64,000 bases of DNA, from the NCBI GenBank assembly GCA_963383645.1, contig OY726557.1, forward strand, positions 150,527,860-150,591,859. The letters are read 5' to 3'. This document shows, piece by piece, positions 33,837 to 45,960 of this stretch; position 1 is the first letter of the stretch; each line of letters begins with the position of its first letter. A model generated the notes under the pieces. That model saw nothing but the letters and a program-made list of their open reading frames with translations. It made no database searches and had not been told where the DNA came from. The DNA comes from Muscardinus avellanarius (lineage: Eukaryota > Chordata > Mammalia > Rodentia > Gliridae). A program made the translations under genes and the position numbers.

Positions 33837-34212
33837 TATAGTTTGAATGTGTTCCTAAATTTCAAGTGTTAGAAACTTACTCCCCAAAGTTTTAGGTTAC
33901 TGGTATGTGAGAGGTGAGGCCTTGGGGGGCATAGACTCTGCCCTCACATGTGAACTAACCTACTCAGGAATGAATGGACTAATGAGTCATCATGAGAATG
34001 CCTTTGCTGTAAAAGTGAGCTCTCCTTGGGTCACTGTCTCAACATGTGATGCCTTCCACCATGGCAGGAAATATCAGGAAGATCCTCATTAGAAGATACC
34101 AACACCATGCTCTTGGACTTCCCAGCCTTCCAAAGCATGAGCTAAATAAGCCCTATCTTTAAAATTATCCTGTTCCCAGTGTTTTATTATAGCAACAGAA
34201 CATGCACTAAGA
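33837..34212 (+). mobile_element. Solo LTR-like element, probably MaLR/ERVL class
   Basis: Starts tatagtttgaatgtgttcc; has ggcatagactctgccctca, then cttggacttcccagccttcc and ends attatagcaacagaacatgc. This is the layout of an old mammalian LTR with its poly(A) region. Family name not certain. Confidence 0.55.
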
Positions 34213-34286
34213 CCCAGCCTACCAAAACCTCAAAGCTTTAGGAATGTGAAGGTTCCACCCTCAGGAGGGTTGGTTTGGTTTATTTT

Positions 34287-34365
34287 ATTTTGGTGCTGGG
34301 GATAGAACCCAGGGCCTCAGGTATGGTGGGCACATGCTGTAACACTGAGAAACATGCCCAGGCCA
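34287..34365 (-). mobile_element. Old ID-related SINE, minus strand
   Basis: ggtgctggggatagaaccca to aacatgcccaggcc; a single ID-like unit without a B1 arm. Confidence 0.6.
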
Positions 34366-34589
34366 AAAAGAATTTGTTTGATGATGGAGGGGGTATTTGG
34401 ATGTTAACAATGAGAAATTTAAGCCTGCAATTGTAAAATAGACAAGGAGTCATCTATAAAACACGGTGAAAATAAGCCTCAATTAACCTGCACCTGGGAG
34501 ATAAGTGTGAAACACTGAGAGGACTACATAAACTTTCTGAGTGTAAACCCCATTCCTAATGTGGTTGAGAATAACAGTAATAAAAATTT

Positions 34590-34681
34590 GTATTTTTTTG
34601 TTCAAGAGCTGTTTAAGTGCTTCACATGTATTAAATTACTTTTGTCACAATAGTTTTATTTTTGTTTGTAAATTATTATTA

Positions 34682-34727
<46 letters not shown>

Positions 34728-35060
34728 TTGTGTGTGGTACTGGGAATGGAACCCAGAGGCTTTTTATCACTTCTGGGTTATACTCCCAGACCTATTTTAT
34801 ATTTTATTTGGAAATAGGGTCTCACTAAGTTTCTGAGAGCCTCACTAAGTAACTGAGGCTGGCTTTGAACCTGTGTGATCCTCCTGTCTCAGCCTCCCAA
34901 GTGCTGGGATTACAAGCGTGCACCACCACACCCAGCTTTTGTTTGTAAATTATGAGTGAGGAAGAGAGTACGGATAGATTAAGAGATTAGTCCTAGGTCA
35001 CACACTAGTATGCAAAAGAACCACAATTTGAACCTAGCCATTCTGCCTATGACTATGCAC
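34590..35060 (+). mobile_element. MIR split by a later SINE
   Basis: The left MIR half (gtttaagtgcttcacatgtatt) ends at 34676 and the right half (tcctaggtcacacactagta, atttgaacctagccattctg) resumes at 34937. The break is the SINE at 34677-34936. Confidence 0.7.
34660..34953 (-). mobile_element. Older dimeric SINE with (TTA)n tail and exact target-site duplication
   Basis: Body about 34732-34936, tail (TTA)n at about 34677-34727. The 17-bp ttttgtttgtaaattat is identical at 34660-34676 and 34937-34953. Confidence 0.9.
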
Positions 35061-35084
35061 AAAACGGAAATAATGTGTGCATAG

Positions 35085-35148
35085 CCCTTACAGAGTCCCT
35101 GGCACACAGCAAGTGCTCAATAAATACAGCTACTACTTTCATAGTCCT
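35085..35148 (+). mobile_element. MIR-like 3' end
   Basis: cctggcacacagcaagtgctc followed by aataaatacagctactac is a typical MIR tail. Confidence 0.6.
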
Positions 35149-35626
35149 GAAGATGGTGGTGGGGTGGGCCATGGTGATACAGGTGTGGGGTGATGGGATC
35201 AACTAAAGCACAGGCACAGAGCTCAGCCTGGAAGCCAGTGGCTGACGTCATCCTTTCAGCCTTACAGCCGCAATCCTTAAGCACTTCCTCTGCTCACATA
35301 ACCTACGGGCCACTTCTCCATTGTAGCTGAATGACTGTTTATGGATCTGTTGTGTTTTTTGAGGATATGAAATTCTATTTTAAAAATATGAGAAATATCT
35401 TTCTAGAATAAAGAGTAAAAAACAAGTCATCCATATCTTTGCAGCTAATACATTCTGCTTCCCTTAGTTTGTTTCTGGCACACAGAGTTCTTTTAATGTG
35501 GGTGGTAACAGCGAAAGACCCCCTTTCTTTTGTGAAGCCCACCTCATCAACTCTTAAACTGTCTGTACTGCTGATGAATATTGACATGGGACATAGGAAT
35601 ATGGTAGCTTAGAAAATGGAAAAGAG

Positions 35627-35830
35627 AGCTGGGTGTGTTGGCACAGGCCTGAAATCCCAGCAATTGGACTTGAGAGTCTGAAATAGAAGAACTGCAGATT
35701 CAAGGCCAGCCTCTGAAATTTAGGGATGGCTTCAGCAATTTAGCCAGACCCTGTTTCCAAATAAAAAATAAAAGGGCTAGGAGTGTGTGCTCAAAGGTAG
35801 AATTCCCCTGGGTTCAACCCCTAGAACCCA
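35627..35830 (+). mobile_element. Older dimeric SINE
   Basis: gctgggtgtgttggcacagg to ttcaacccctagaaccc, both arms present, diverged. Confidence 0.82.
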
Positions 35831-36540
35831 AAAGGAAAAAGAGAAAACTGGAAAGAATGCTTCACAGAGAATGTATTATTATTTGTCTGTGGAATACAGT
35901 CAAGGTTTGTTTGAGGAAATAGTTCTTCTTACCTAAATGTTTTGTTTAGGCTAATTTTAAAACTTATATTTCCTAAGCATATACAGAGTCAAGGGGAAAG
36001 GCCCAGCAGCTTCTAAGTTGTAAAGAAGATGAACCAGTCATCAGGAGCTTTTCTCAAAGTCAAGGACAAGGAAGAGTGACAGAGGCACTGTGCTCTGGGT
36101 TCTGGCACACCTGGGCCCAATCCTGCTGGCTGCTCAGCTAAGCAAGGACAGAAACTTCTGGTGTCTAGCTCTTTCCTAACCCCCTTTCTTAGTGTGTTTG
36201 CACAGCTTGCCCATGCCATATGCTCTAGCCAACTGATGTACAAGGTAGTCATTTTTCCACCCAATCATATGCCTGGCTTTACTCTATCAGTCACTGAATC
36301 AACTCTGAGGATCCATGCAGTGCTGAAAACACCAAATTCTCTGGGCCTTCACCCATTGTTTTAAAACCACATAAAATGGATGTAGTCATTCCACAGGTAG
36401 CACATTGACGTCGCCATGCCCTTAGGTTATAAGTGCATCTTATATTAACTGGACTGTCTTATATTAACTAAACTCTGTCCAACTCCAGCCTTGTAAGTGG
36501 CAGTTTATGGTCTCCACTCCCAATCCCTTTGCCTTGAAAA

Positions 36541-36803
36541 AGGAAGAAGAAGACGTCAGGTGTTCCCCTTGGCAGTACAGTCATTGATGACAATTCTTAA
36601 CCTGGAGAAGAATTAAGACTTTAGGCCCAGGAGGTAAAAACACACACCCTATGAAAGCATTGTTTTATAGCAAAGAAGGAAAATTTCAGGTGTTCCCTTT
36701 GGTGGTATAATCATTGACAATGATTCTTAACTTAGTGAAGAAGAATTAAGACTCTAGACCCAGGAGGTAAAAACACATCCTGTGAAAACATTGTTTTATA
36801 GCA
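36541..36803 (+). repeat. Two-copy tandem duplication, unit about 130 bp
   Basis: Unit 1 (about 36541-36672) and unit 2 (about 36673-36803) share tcaggtgttccc, then gaagaattaagact, cccaggaggtaaaaacacac and cattgttttatagca in the same order, with point changes and small indels. Not a repeat family I know. Confidence 0.88.
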
Positions 36804-36985
36804 GCTGACTGCCTGTTACTGGACATGAAATCAGATCATTAAAACTGAGTCAAGCTTGTGAATGGCACTTGGTATGTGCCCTCAAGATTCCTGCCCAGCA
36901 TTTTAGTTCTCAGGAGGTTACAAGCTACTACCCATAAGACAGCAATCTAGATTCCTTAGGGTAAAATTTAATTCAGTTTTTTTTA

Positions 36986-37149
36986 TGGTACTGGGGTTCC
37001 TGGAAACCCTTCTACCTCCAGGATACACTCCCAGACCTATCTTATATTTTTATTTGGAAACAGGTTCTCTTAAGCCAACGAGGCTGGCTTAGAATCTGCG
37101 CGATCCTCCCAAGTGCGGGGATTACAAGCGTGCGCCACGACGGCCGGCT
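36986..37149 (-). mobile_element. Young dimeric SINE, minus strand
   Basis: Full arms except for a short deletion between gcgcgatcctcc and caagtgcgggg in the B1 arm. Confidence 0.9.
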
Positions 37150-38390
37150 AGTTTGGGTTTTCATTCATTACTTCTTCATTCACTAAGTAGAGTAGTGTAT
37201 ATATAACAGAATGATTCTGTTGACTGAGGTTGTGGGGACAGTCTTCAGAAAGGAACCAAAATTAGGTTTAGACTTCAAACTGAACCAAGGCATCCAAGTG
37301 AAATGTTTAAATAGGTACCAGAATATTTTTAGTCCATCATGTGAATTGATTTACAGGTTAGAGTTCCAACATACCAGATTATTTTGTTTATGTCATTTCA
37401 TCCATCAGGGTTAAAAACCTTCCTATGGCAGAGGAAGTAAATACAATCCCTGACCACTGGGAACCTGGCTGATGGCCCAGGGTAGAGTAGTTTGAGGAAT
37501 AGCATAGCTCTCAATTGGGCCTCTTCATTCTCAGCATTACTCTCTGTTTAGTCTCTCCATGGGGTAGTATATAACTATTGGAATCCCAAGACACTCACAA
37601 GCGAAGAAAAGTAAACTTGTGTGTTCAATTGTCACGGTGGCACTGGGCAGTTTCAATCTTTACTGAAAGTTTGTGACAAAGGAGAGCGACTTTGGCATGC
37701 TCTCCCAGAGTGCGTGGTCGTGGCTTCTGTAGCCCTGGCCATGCTGAAGAGGTCACTGTACTGATCACACACAGTCCCAGGCCAGCTGTGTGACCTTGAA
37801 GGAACCTGGTAGTCAGTCTTCTTCAGAACCAGTCATGTTGACCACAGTTTCCCAGGTTTCTGGTCTTGTTTTGATTCAGACAAACTTTTGCATAAGATGC
37901 TACTCACTGACCTAGAGAAGGTGTGGATACAGTAGGTGGGGATTACAAGGAGCAAGGAGAAAGGGAAGGGGAATAGAAAGAAATGAGGGGCCCTAGACTG
38001 GAATAGGGAACAAAAAGATTATGTCCTCTGCAGCTATTCGCCCTACCACAAATTTCTGTGCCCTAATGGCATTTGGCAAATATGCTTGCCCTAAGCTGTC
38101 TGGTGCGTGTATGCATGCGTGCGTGCATGTGTGTGTTGAATATGTGGGCTCATTGGGGGAGCTGTTGTAGCCAATGAGCTCTATTTTTCTGTAGCATGGG
38201 CCACAGTGAGAACACGGCGCTCAGGACTGGCTCAGAAGCAGCATGACTGGACAATCCACAACCCAAGCCCCTCTGCAGGTCCCCAAACACACACTGATAT
38301 TTCCTTTTTTAGACTTAAAATTTCTTCTGGTGTTTTGCCCTTGGCAGCACAGCAATCAAATGTGATGATGATGTACAGTAATGTTAAAAA
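37150..38390. other. Intergenic, nothing assigned
   Basis: No coding evidence. A TGCG/TGTG-rich stretch lies at about 38101-38136. Confidence 0.5.
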
Positions 38391-38395
38391 AAATT

Positions 38396-38617
38396 GCCGG
38401 GCGTGGTGGCGCACGCTTGTAATCCCCGCGCTTGGGAGGCGGAAACAGGAGGATCGCGCAGGTTCGAAGCCAGCTGCGCGGGCTGGCTTAGGAGACCCTG
38501 TTTGCAAATAAAAATGTAAAAATAGGTCTGGGAGTGTAGCCCGGAGGTAGAAGGGCTTCCAGGAACCCCAGTACCACCAAAAAAATAAAAAATAAAAATA
38601 AAAAAAATAAAATAAAG
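38396..38617 (+). mobile_element. Young dimeric SINE with A-rich tail
   Basis: Full-length body to 38578, then an (AAATAAA)n-like tail of about 40 bases. Confidence 0.9.
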
Positions 38618-38769
38618 TTTGCATTTGACCTCTAGTGCTTTCAAAGTGGGCAAGCTTCCCACTCACTGTCCTGGGTTTGACATTCCTCTGCACTAAAATT
38701 AGGAGAGTGACACTTGTTTTGCTTTCTTTCCAGGTTGTTGTAAGGACCACCTGAGAAAGCATCCTTGAA

Positions 38770-38968
38770 GCCAGGCATGGCGGTGCACACCTGTATTTCC
38801 AGTATTTTGGAGGCTGAGATAAGAGGATCACAGATTCAAGGCCAGCATCAGCAATTTTGTGAAAGTCTCAGCAACTTAGTGAACCTTTATTTCAAAATAA
38901 AAAAATAAAAAAGGATTGGGGATGTACCTCAGAGGTAGAGTTCCCCTGGGTTCAATCTCTAATACCAA
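38770..38968 (+). mobile_element. Older dimeric SINE
   Basis: gccaggcatggcggtgcac to ttcaatctctaatacc, with an (AAACC)n-like tail. Confidence 0.82.
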
Positions 38969-39211
38969 ATCAAACCAAACGAACCAAACCAAAAAACAAA
39001 ACAGAACAAAGTGAAGCCATCCTCAACATGTATAAATGATAAATTGATGTTTTTACATGAACACTGTTAATTATTCATAAATTCCAGTTTCCTCCTTCTC
39101 CTCCCTCCTTCTAGACTTTCCCTCTTTCTTTCCTACAAATATTCCTGCAATTTCCTAAGATCTCTAAGGGCTAAACTCCTCTGTGCAATGAGGAGTTTAA
39201 CTTCCATAATT

Positions 39212-39422
39212 AAAATTATTGTTTACGCCGGGCGTGGTGGCATACACCTGTAATCCCCGCACTTGGGAGGTGGAGACAGGAGGACTACGCAAGTTTGAAG
39301 CCAGCCTTGCTGGCTTAAGAGACCCTGTCTCCAAATAAAAGTATAAAATAGGTCTGGGAGTGTAGTCCAGAGGTAGAAGGGTTTCCAGGAATCCCAGTAC
39401 CACCACCAAAAATTATTGTTTA
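39212..39422 (+). mobile_element. Young dimeric SINE with exact target-site duplication
   Basis: Body 39227-39406 between two copies of aaaattattgttta (39212-39225 and 39409-39422). Confidence 0.92.
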
Positions 39423-39554
39423 ACATCATCTTACTCAGAAAAATTTAGCCTGCATTTCCCCACATTTAAACCCAAGGAGTCATCAAGCAAATACTGAAAG
39501 GAAACAGTGAAGGCAGTTGTTTACATGTTGTATCTATTTATTTATCTTTATGAA

Positions 39555-39955
39555 ATAATTTAAAAAATATACATTTATCGGTGCACTGTAATCATCATCA
39601 GAATGAATTTAGAGTGCACACAGCACTCAATGACTTCCCCTGGATCCCACTGCACTCCCTCCCCTTCCCTTACATGATACTGAGATTGGCATTGATAATT
39701 TCGTGCATGCACATAGTACCAAATGAAGTGTTTTCTTCACCGAGTCTATCTCCGCCCTCCACCTTCCTCCCCTAGACCCCCTCCATTGTTCCACTGGTGT
39801 TTCTCCTCTTTTATCTGGAATCCTTGTATCCCAATTTCTTCTAGCTTCCACATATGAAAAAAATCATATAACCCTTCATTTATTGTGACTGGAAATCCCA
39901 CTTAGAATAATATTTCCTGATTCTACCTATTTATTTGAAAATGACATTAAATTTT
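39555..39955 (-). mobile_element. LINE-1 3' end, minus strand
   Basis: Reverse complement of the L1 3' UTR, from tcggtgcactgtaatcatca to attgtgactggaaatccca and the ORF2 end. Confidence 0.8.
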
Positions 39956-39959
39956 TTTT

Positions 39960-41160
39960 TGAATTGGGATCTTCTACTAGATGTGCCAACAAATTGAGGA
40001 TGAGTTCGGCCAGTTCCTGACAGCTAAGCCAGCACAAACCCAATGTAGAAACAAGTCCGGGAACAAGCCGGGTCTTGTATTTCATCTGTGGTTTTTAAAA
40101 TGACTAATTTGTGGGAAAAGAAAATCCAATTATATTATAAATGCATTACAGAAAAGAGCTTTAAAATAAATGTATGCTTAATTAATAAGCCAGACACTAT
40201 CTCCACTCACAGTCTCGACTCACAGACGTTCTTGTCAAGTGGTCCTGAATGTAGTGTATACAAAAAAACCCTGGAATGTCTATTTGGCCATCAAGATTCA
40301 ATTCCAGTAAATGTGATATAATCCAGGAGATAACAATATATTCTAAGTTTAATGTCACTCTAAGAAGCTGTTCCTATTTCTGTTGCAAAAATTAATTGAG
40401 TGTCTCCTCGTTTGTCTGTAAGTCTGGTTGGATGAGAGAGATGGGCGGGGACTCCTCTGGCCTGTTGGTAATGATGAAGTTGTTCTCTGTTGAACAGCCT
40501 TAGCAAAGGCCTGCTCAACCCTCGACATGCAGCTGAAATGCCAGGCTCTGTGAATCAGCCTTTTTCTCTTTTGAGCTTGCAAAACATGTGACATTTCCTG
40601 TTATTCCAGCATTCATATTTCCTCATAGCTTCTAGTAGACTTAAGGACTTCAATCATGTTTTGTGCCTAAAGAAATGAATTTTACAAAGAACCATCTGAG
40701 TACCCATTAGACACACTGAATTGAAGGAGGACTCAGATATGGATGGATGCATGGGCTCCAGATCACACACAGGCTCTGTGACACAGTGTTTTGCCACTGT
40801 TTGTCAATGAGTTAGTGCTGCAAGAGAAATGCTATCCTGGACAATGTCATCACTGCCACATTAGACATTAAACTTCTGGTATGACCAGTAGTGAATACTT
40901 TTGGTGCTGATAGACTCTCATTCTGACCTTGGCTTCCCTTTTCTGCTCTTTTCTCCTAGGTAAGTTACTGGAGGGCAGAGGCACAACTTTATTTCTTACC
41001 CTTAATCATTTTTTTCTTATCTCTCCATCCCCCATTCCAAGTGCTGCTACAGAAAGTGTAAATGCTTGGTGTAACATTAATGAACCGCGCTTCCACCGAT
41101 CTCTTGGACAGCTGCTTTTCTAGTTTCCAAGACTGAGTCTTTATTCATGTCTGTGGCCTC
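39960..41160. other. Intergenic, nothing assigned
   Basis: Single-copy-looking sequence without a recognised repeat or coding region. Confidence 0.5.
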
Positions 41161-41161
41161 A

Positions 41162-41167
<6 letters not shown>

Positions 41168-41220
<53 letters not shown>
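41168..41220. repeat. (TC)n microsatellite
   Basis: About 26 uninterrupted CT units. Confidence 0.95.
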
Positions 41221-41223
<3 letters not shown>

Positions 41224-41669
41224 CTCTTTCTTCTTTTTAGATTTCTTTCTTTCACTTTCTATTTATGTGGAAGGAGGAATTGGGGAGTCACCACATTTGA
41301 TACACTTGACAGTGATGACATCCTCTATCAGTTTGAAGGTCCCAGGACTCATGGCTTCTATAAATTTCACTTAAGCGACGTTTCTATTAATTTTATTAGT
41401 TCTGTGATCACCTACCCTCCAACTTTCCCATAGTTTTTCTTCTCATCCCCTTATCTCTCCTTTTACTTTCACTCTTGGTTTGTCTGTCTGATGCACTTTC
41501 AGAGTTTGAAGCGGATCTTTCCTGAAAAGATACAGCCCATTAAGCTGATATCTCTAATCTGATCTTGATGTGATCTCCAGTTGCTGCTGGACTTCTTCAT
41601 TCAAAGGCGTTGGTGTAACACCAAACTTCATAAAGCAAGGTGGTGTATGATTCTGTAATAATTTCACTA

Positions 41670-41940
41670 TTATTATAAATAGCTAGCGTTTGTTGAGCAT
41701 ACAAAGTGAACCATGCACTTTCCTGAGCATTTGAGACCTATTACTCATCTGATTTTCATAGCATACATATGTAGTAATTCTATTATTAAGTTTATTTTAT
41801 AGGAGAAAAATTATGGTGTAAAGAGGTTGAGAACTTTCCCAAAAATACAGCCAGCAAAAAGTAAACTGTGGCTTAAACCTTGGTCTGTGTAACTGGAAAC
41901 CAGACTCCTAGCCACTCTAATATATTTAGTCCATACAGTA
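41670..41940 (+). mobile_element. MIR
   Basis: Near-complete MIR order: agctagcgtttgttgagca, then cactttcctgagcattt, atttatttta-like middle, gtaaagaggttgagaactttc and ccagactcctagccactct. Confidence 0.75.
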
Positions 41941-42139
41941 TATATAAGATGATGTATGTGTTTTTGTTTTTGAGATATGCCACTATGAATTCCAGCCTGG
42001 CTCTGAAATCCTGGGCTGAAGCAAACTCCTGCTACATCCTCCTTAGTAGCTGGGAGCATTGGTGCACACCATCATTCCCAGCTTTAATATGTGCGTGTGT
42101 GTACATGTGTATATATGTACATATACACATACAAACATA

Positions 42140-42240
42140 CTAGGGATTGAACCCCAGGGGCATTCTACCTTTGAACCTTTGAACTACACCCTCATATTTA
42201 TTTATTTATTTATTTATTTATTTACTCATTTATTTATTTC
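42140..42240 (-). mobile_element. ID-arm SINE fragment with (ATTT)n
   Basis: ctagggattgaaccccaggg to actacaccctcat is a minus-strand ID arm, followed by about ten ATTT units. Confidence 0.75.
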
Positions 42241-42262
42241 GAAACAGAATTTGTCTAAATTG

Positions 42263-42500
42263 CTGGTGACACATGCCTGTAATCTCAGTACTTGTGAGAC
42301 TGAGACAGGAGGACCACAGGTTTGAGGTCAGCCTCAGCAACCTAGTGAGACTTTCTCAACAACTTAGTATGACCTCATTTCAAAATAAAGAATTTAAAGG
42401 CTTAGGGGTGTAACTTACTGGTAGAATGCTCCTGTTTTCAGTCCTAAGTATAAAAAAAGCATTTTGGGCTCTGGGTTTAATCACCAGCACCAATAGCTAA

Positions 42501-42535
<35 letters not shown>

Positions 42536-42862
42536 CAAACCAAGCCAGGCTTGGTGGTGCATGCTTGTAATCTCAGTACTTGTGAAGCTGAGACATGGAG
42601 GATCACAGGTTCACAGTGAGCCTCAGCTACTTAGTGAGGCTTTTTACAACTTAGTGAGACCCAGTTTCAAAACAAAGAATAAAAAGGAGGGCTAGAGATG
42701 TAGCTCAAAGGTAGAATGTCCCTGGGTTCAATCCCCAGTTTAGCAAAAAAATAAAAATAAAAAAAAATCCAAAAAATAGGGTTAAGGGTATACAGCTCAG
42801 TGCTAAGATGCATGCCTAGCGCGCTCAGGGGTCTAGGTTCACTTTCCATCACCCAAACCAAA
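42263..42862 (+). mobile_element. Cluster of three plus-strand SINE units
   Basis: Older dimeric SINEs at 42263-42455 and 42544-42743, separated by (CAA)n at about 42498-42535, then a single ID-like unit at about 42779-42862 (gggttaagggtatacagctc). Confidence 0.8.
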
Positions 42863-42889
42863 CAAATGAACAAAAAATATTTTTCATGA

Positions 42890-43600
42890 TAATTCAAAAA
42901 CTCATCATTCAGCCATTGTAAAGAATAAAATCCCATTATTCATGGCAATATGGGCAGATTGGAGGACATAATACTAAAAGATGTTAAGTCAGTTCACATG
43001 AAGATAAATGTTGCATATCCTCACTTATATATGAAATCTAAAAAGTTGATCTTAGCCAGGCATGATGGCACACACCTGTAATCCCAATACTTGTGAGGCT
43101 GAAACAGGAGTAGCAGAGGTTTGCGACCATTCTTAGCAACTTGCGGTGATGCTCAGTGACTTGCAAGACTCTATTAAAAAAAATAATAAAATGGAGTTAG
43201 GATGTAGCTTAGAGGTAGAATGCTCCTGAGTTCAGTTCCTAGTACAAAAAAAAAGTTGATCTCAGAGAAGCAGAGAATAGATTTGTGCTGACTAGAGGCT
43301 GGAAAGTGTGCAGTTGGGAAGGGAATGGAAAGAGAATGGTTAGTGGTTACTGGAGTGAAGCTAACTAGTAGGAATAACTTCTAATGTTCTATAGCACAGT
43401 CAGGTAACTATGATTAACAATAATTAATTTTACATTTCAAAATAGCGAATAAAACTTAGTGCTCCCAACACAAAAAATGATAAATGTTTGTGACGGATAT
43501 ACTACTTATCTTTATCTAATGACTGCAAAATGTATACATGAATTAAGATATCACATCATATCTCATAAGTATGTTCAATTATGTGTCAAATGAAATATTT
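42890..43600 (+). mobile_element. Ancient LINE-1 3' end interrupted by a SINE
   Basis: ORF2 end (cattattcatggcaatatgg) and 3' UTR (ggctggaaagtgtgcagttg, actatgattaacaataatta). Split at 43053-43249 by a SINE. Confidence 0.75.
43040..43262 (+). mobile_element. Older dimeric SINE inside the L1, with target-site duplication
   Basis: Body about 43055-43245; the 13-bp aaaaagttgatct is exact at 43040-43052 and 43250-43262. Confidence 0.88.
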
Positions 43601-43697
43601 AAAAATTATATTAGAAAATTCTCTAATACTTCATGCAGTAGTAGGCACAGCTGTGCTTTAGAGCTGGAAACGATTTTAAGAATAGCTACTGAGAATC

Positions 43698-43925
43698 AGG
43701 TGTGGTGGCACCTGCCTGTAATACTAGTACTTGGGAGGATGAAACAAGAGGATATAGCAGGTTCGAGACCAGTCTCAGCAACTTAATGAGACCCTGTTTT
43801 TTTTTTTTTTAATAAAAGTAAAAAAGAAAAGAAAAGCAAGAAAGAAAGAAAAAAAGGAAAGAAAAAAGAAAAAGTAGTGGGGAATGTAGCTTGGAGCTAG
43901 AATGCCCCTAGGTTCAATCCCCAGT

Positions 43926-43967
<42 letters not shown>
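43698..43967 (+). mobile_element. Older dimeric SINE with (AC)n tail
   Basis: The linker between arms has grown to about 85 bases of T-run and GA-rich sequence (43797-43880). The tail is about 20 AC units from 43928. Confidence 0.82.
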
Positions 43968-43969
<2 letters not shown>

Positions 43970-44020
43970 AATGTACCAAGGAATAATGGAAACAGAGAAA
44001 TGGCTGAATAAAGAAAGCTT

Positions 44021-44240
44021 AAAAAGAAAATTATGAGCCGGGCGTGGTGGCGCACGCTTGTAATCCCCGCGCTTGGGAGGCTGAGACAGGAGGATCGCGC
44101 AGGTTCGAAGCCAGCCTCAGCTGGCTTAAGAGACCCTGTTTCCAAATAAAATATAAAATAGGTGTGGGAGTGTAGCCCAGAGGAAGAAGGCCCCTGTGTT
44201 CTATCCCCAGTACAACACACACAAAAAAAGAAAATTATGA
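44021..44240 (+). mobile_element. Young-type SINE with hybrid ID arm and target-site duplication
   Basis: B1 arm of the young type; the ID arm ends in the older style (ccctgtgttctatccccagt). Exact 16-bp aaaaagaaaattatga at 44021-44036 and 44225-44240. Confidence 0.9.
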
Positions 44241-45310
44241 CCCTCAGTGTGAAAAAAACCTCACAGTACATTATCAAGCCAATCCCACAGTCCATGGACT
44301 AGGAGACATCCCAGGTTATGGGAAAGAAATGAGACTGCCTAGCAGGAACTTTTGAAATTGAAAGGTGCCATTTACTGAAAGGACATGGCTATTGTAATCC
44401 AACATAGAGAGCAGATGGAAACATAAATAAAAGTGACACGTTCACATGAAGGCTGAGGCATGTGGGGCTCCGCTCTTGCACCCTGCCCTTGCCGGAGGTC
44501 ATTTCAGCTTGCCTCACTTTTTCAGTTCTCATATCTTAGAAGGTAGCTTCCCCACAGAGAAGAGAAACTGCCAGGCTCTTCAAAGTACTGCTGCATATGG
44601 CCACTGTTGGGCCAAGTTTGTTTCAAGAGCTCTCAAGGGCATCATCATGCTCCTACAATGCAGGCCTCAGGAGGGGCGAGGAGACCTGGCCAAAGCTGAG
44701 CTCAAGGGAAGGGATCCAAGTACTTCCAAAGATCCAGGTGGACAGGCTCTGACCTTCACAGCAGCGTTAAGGTCATGTCACTTTTCAGGTCCCACTGAGG
44801 AGACCTGAACTAAGGGTGTACCCGTGGCAGGGTCACCCGTTAGACAGATGACACTCCACAGGAAGGGAGTTGGTTCCGTGGAAGTCAGTGATTTCTCCTA
44901 GCTCTGACTCACCCAATCCTTGTCCTGACTAAACTTCCATCCATCCGCCCTGGGGCCTTTCTTTGAACAATAGGGAAGTGAAATATTTATGCCTTTATTT
45001 TCATTCTCCATAGCACTTTTTAGCTGCTTTTACATTTTAGTATGTTTCTCAAAAGAGTTCCTTAAAACATGCAGATTATTACTATGATGTCTAACTATAA
45101 TACACTAATGAAAGGATAAAGTAGATAAATAAATAGATTTAGTTCCCACCAAATACTAAGAAATAGGAAATCACCATGGGGTAAAAATACAGATTCTAGG
45201 TCTTACCTGTGGAGATTCTGATTCTGGAGATGCTGGAAGACCACACCCAAGACACACTAATTCCCACTTTGTTTTCTTGAGATGTTATCTGCTTCTTTTT
45301 CGTTTTTATT
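44241..45310. other. Intergenic with an unassigned 120-codon open frame
   Basis: The open frame at 44446-44808 (+) lies in the most GC-rich non-repeat stretch of the window. I recognise no domain; it begins MKAEACGAPLLHP and ends GPTEET. It could be part of a non-coding transcript or chance. Confidence 0.35.
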
Positions 45311-45324
45311 GTTGTTGTTGTTGT

Positions 45325-45521
45325 ACTGGAGATAGAACCCAGGGGATTTCTAACTCCGGGCTACACTCTCAGATCTATTTTATATTTTATTTGGAACAGG
45401 GTCTCACTAAGTTGCTGAGAGCCTCACGAAGTAGCTGAGGCTGGTTCAGAACCTGAGCAATCCTCCTGTCTCAGCCTCCCAAGTGCGGGGACTACAGGCA
45501 TGCACCACGGCTCCCTGCTGG
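45325..45521 (-). mobile_element. Older dimeric SINE, minus strand
   Basis: tactggagatagaacccagg to gcatgcaccacggctcc, both arms, after a TTG-repeat tail. Confidence 0.83.
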
Positions 45522-45869
45522 TTATTTACTTTAATATCGCTTTGTTAACCTCTTTAGCTTCTTTTTTCTTGCATCTTCTGCTTGTCTAGTCAGATCATTA
45601 GTCTTTGGGATCAGAAAATGCATTTTTTCTTTCTTTAGCACCTCTTAAAGTAGACCTCATATTTTATAAGATTGATACGAAGTGAACAGAAATTTCCCCT
45701 CTATGCCTGTTTAGCCTGTGAATGCTGATATAGTTTGAATGGGGGGAAAATTACCTTCCAGGCAGAAAGAACCAATCAGATAACAAATATATAAGGTTCC
45801 CCAGGACAGTTTTATGTAGATGATGCAAAACACACTGAAAATAAAGAAATTTAGAAGGATCTCAGCATA

Positions 45870-45960
45870 GTTTTGATTCGCATCTTTTTTATTGCTAATC
45901 ATGTCGCACATTTTTTATGTACTTATTGATCATTTGTAAAAACATTTTTTGTTTTCCAGA
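45870..45960 (-). mobile_element. LINE-1 ORF2 fragment, minus strand
   Basis: ttttgattcgcatctttttt, then attgctaatcatgtcgcac and gatcatttgtaaaaaca follow the reverse complement of late L1 ORF2. Confidence 0.5.

Noticed and set aside
45725..45760. tatagtttgaatggggg as a second copy of the LTR start at 33837
   Set aside because: Similarity stops after about 13 bases; chance or too decayed.
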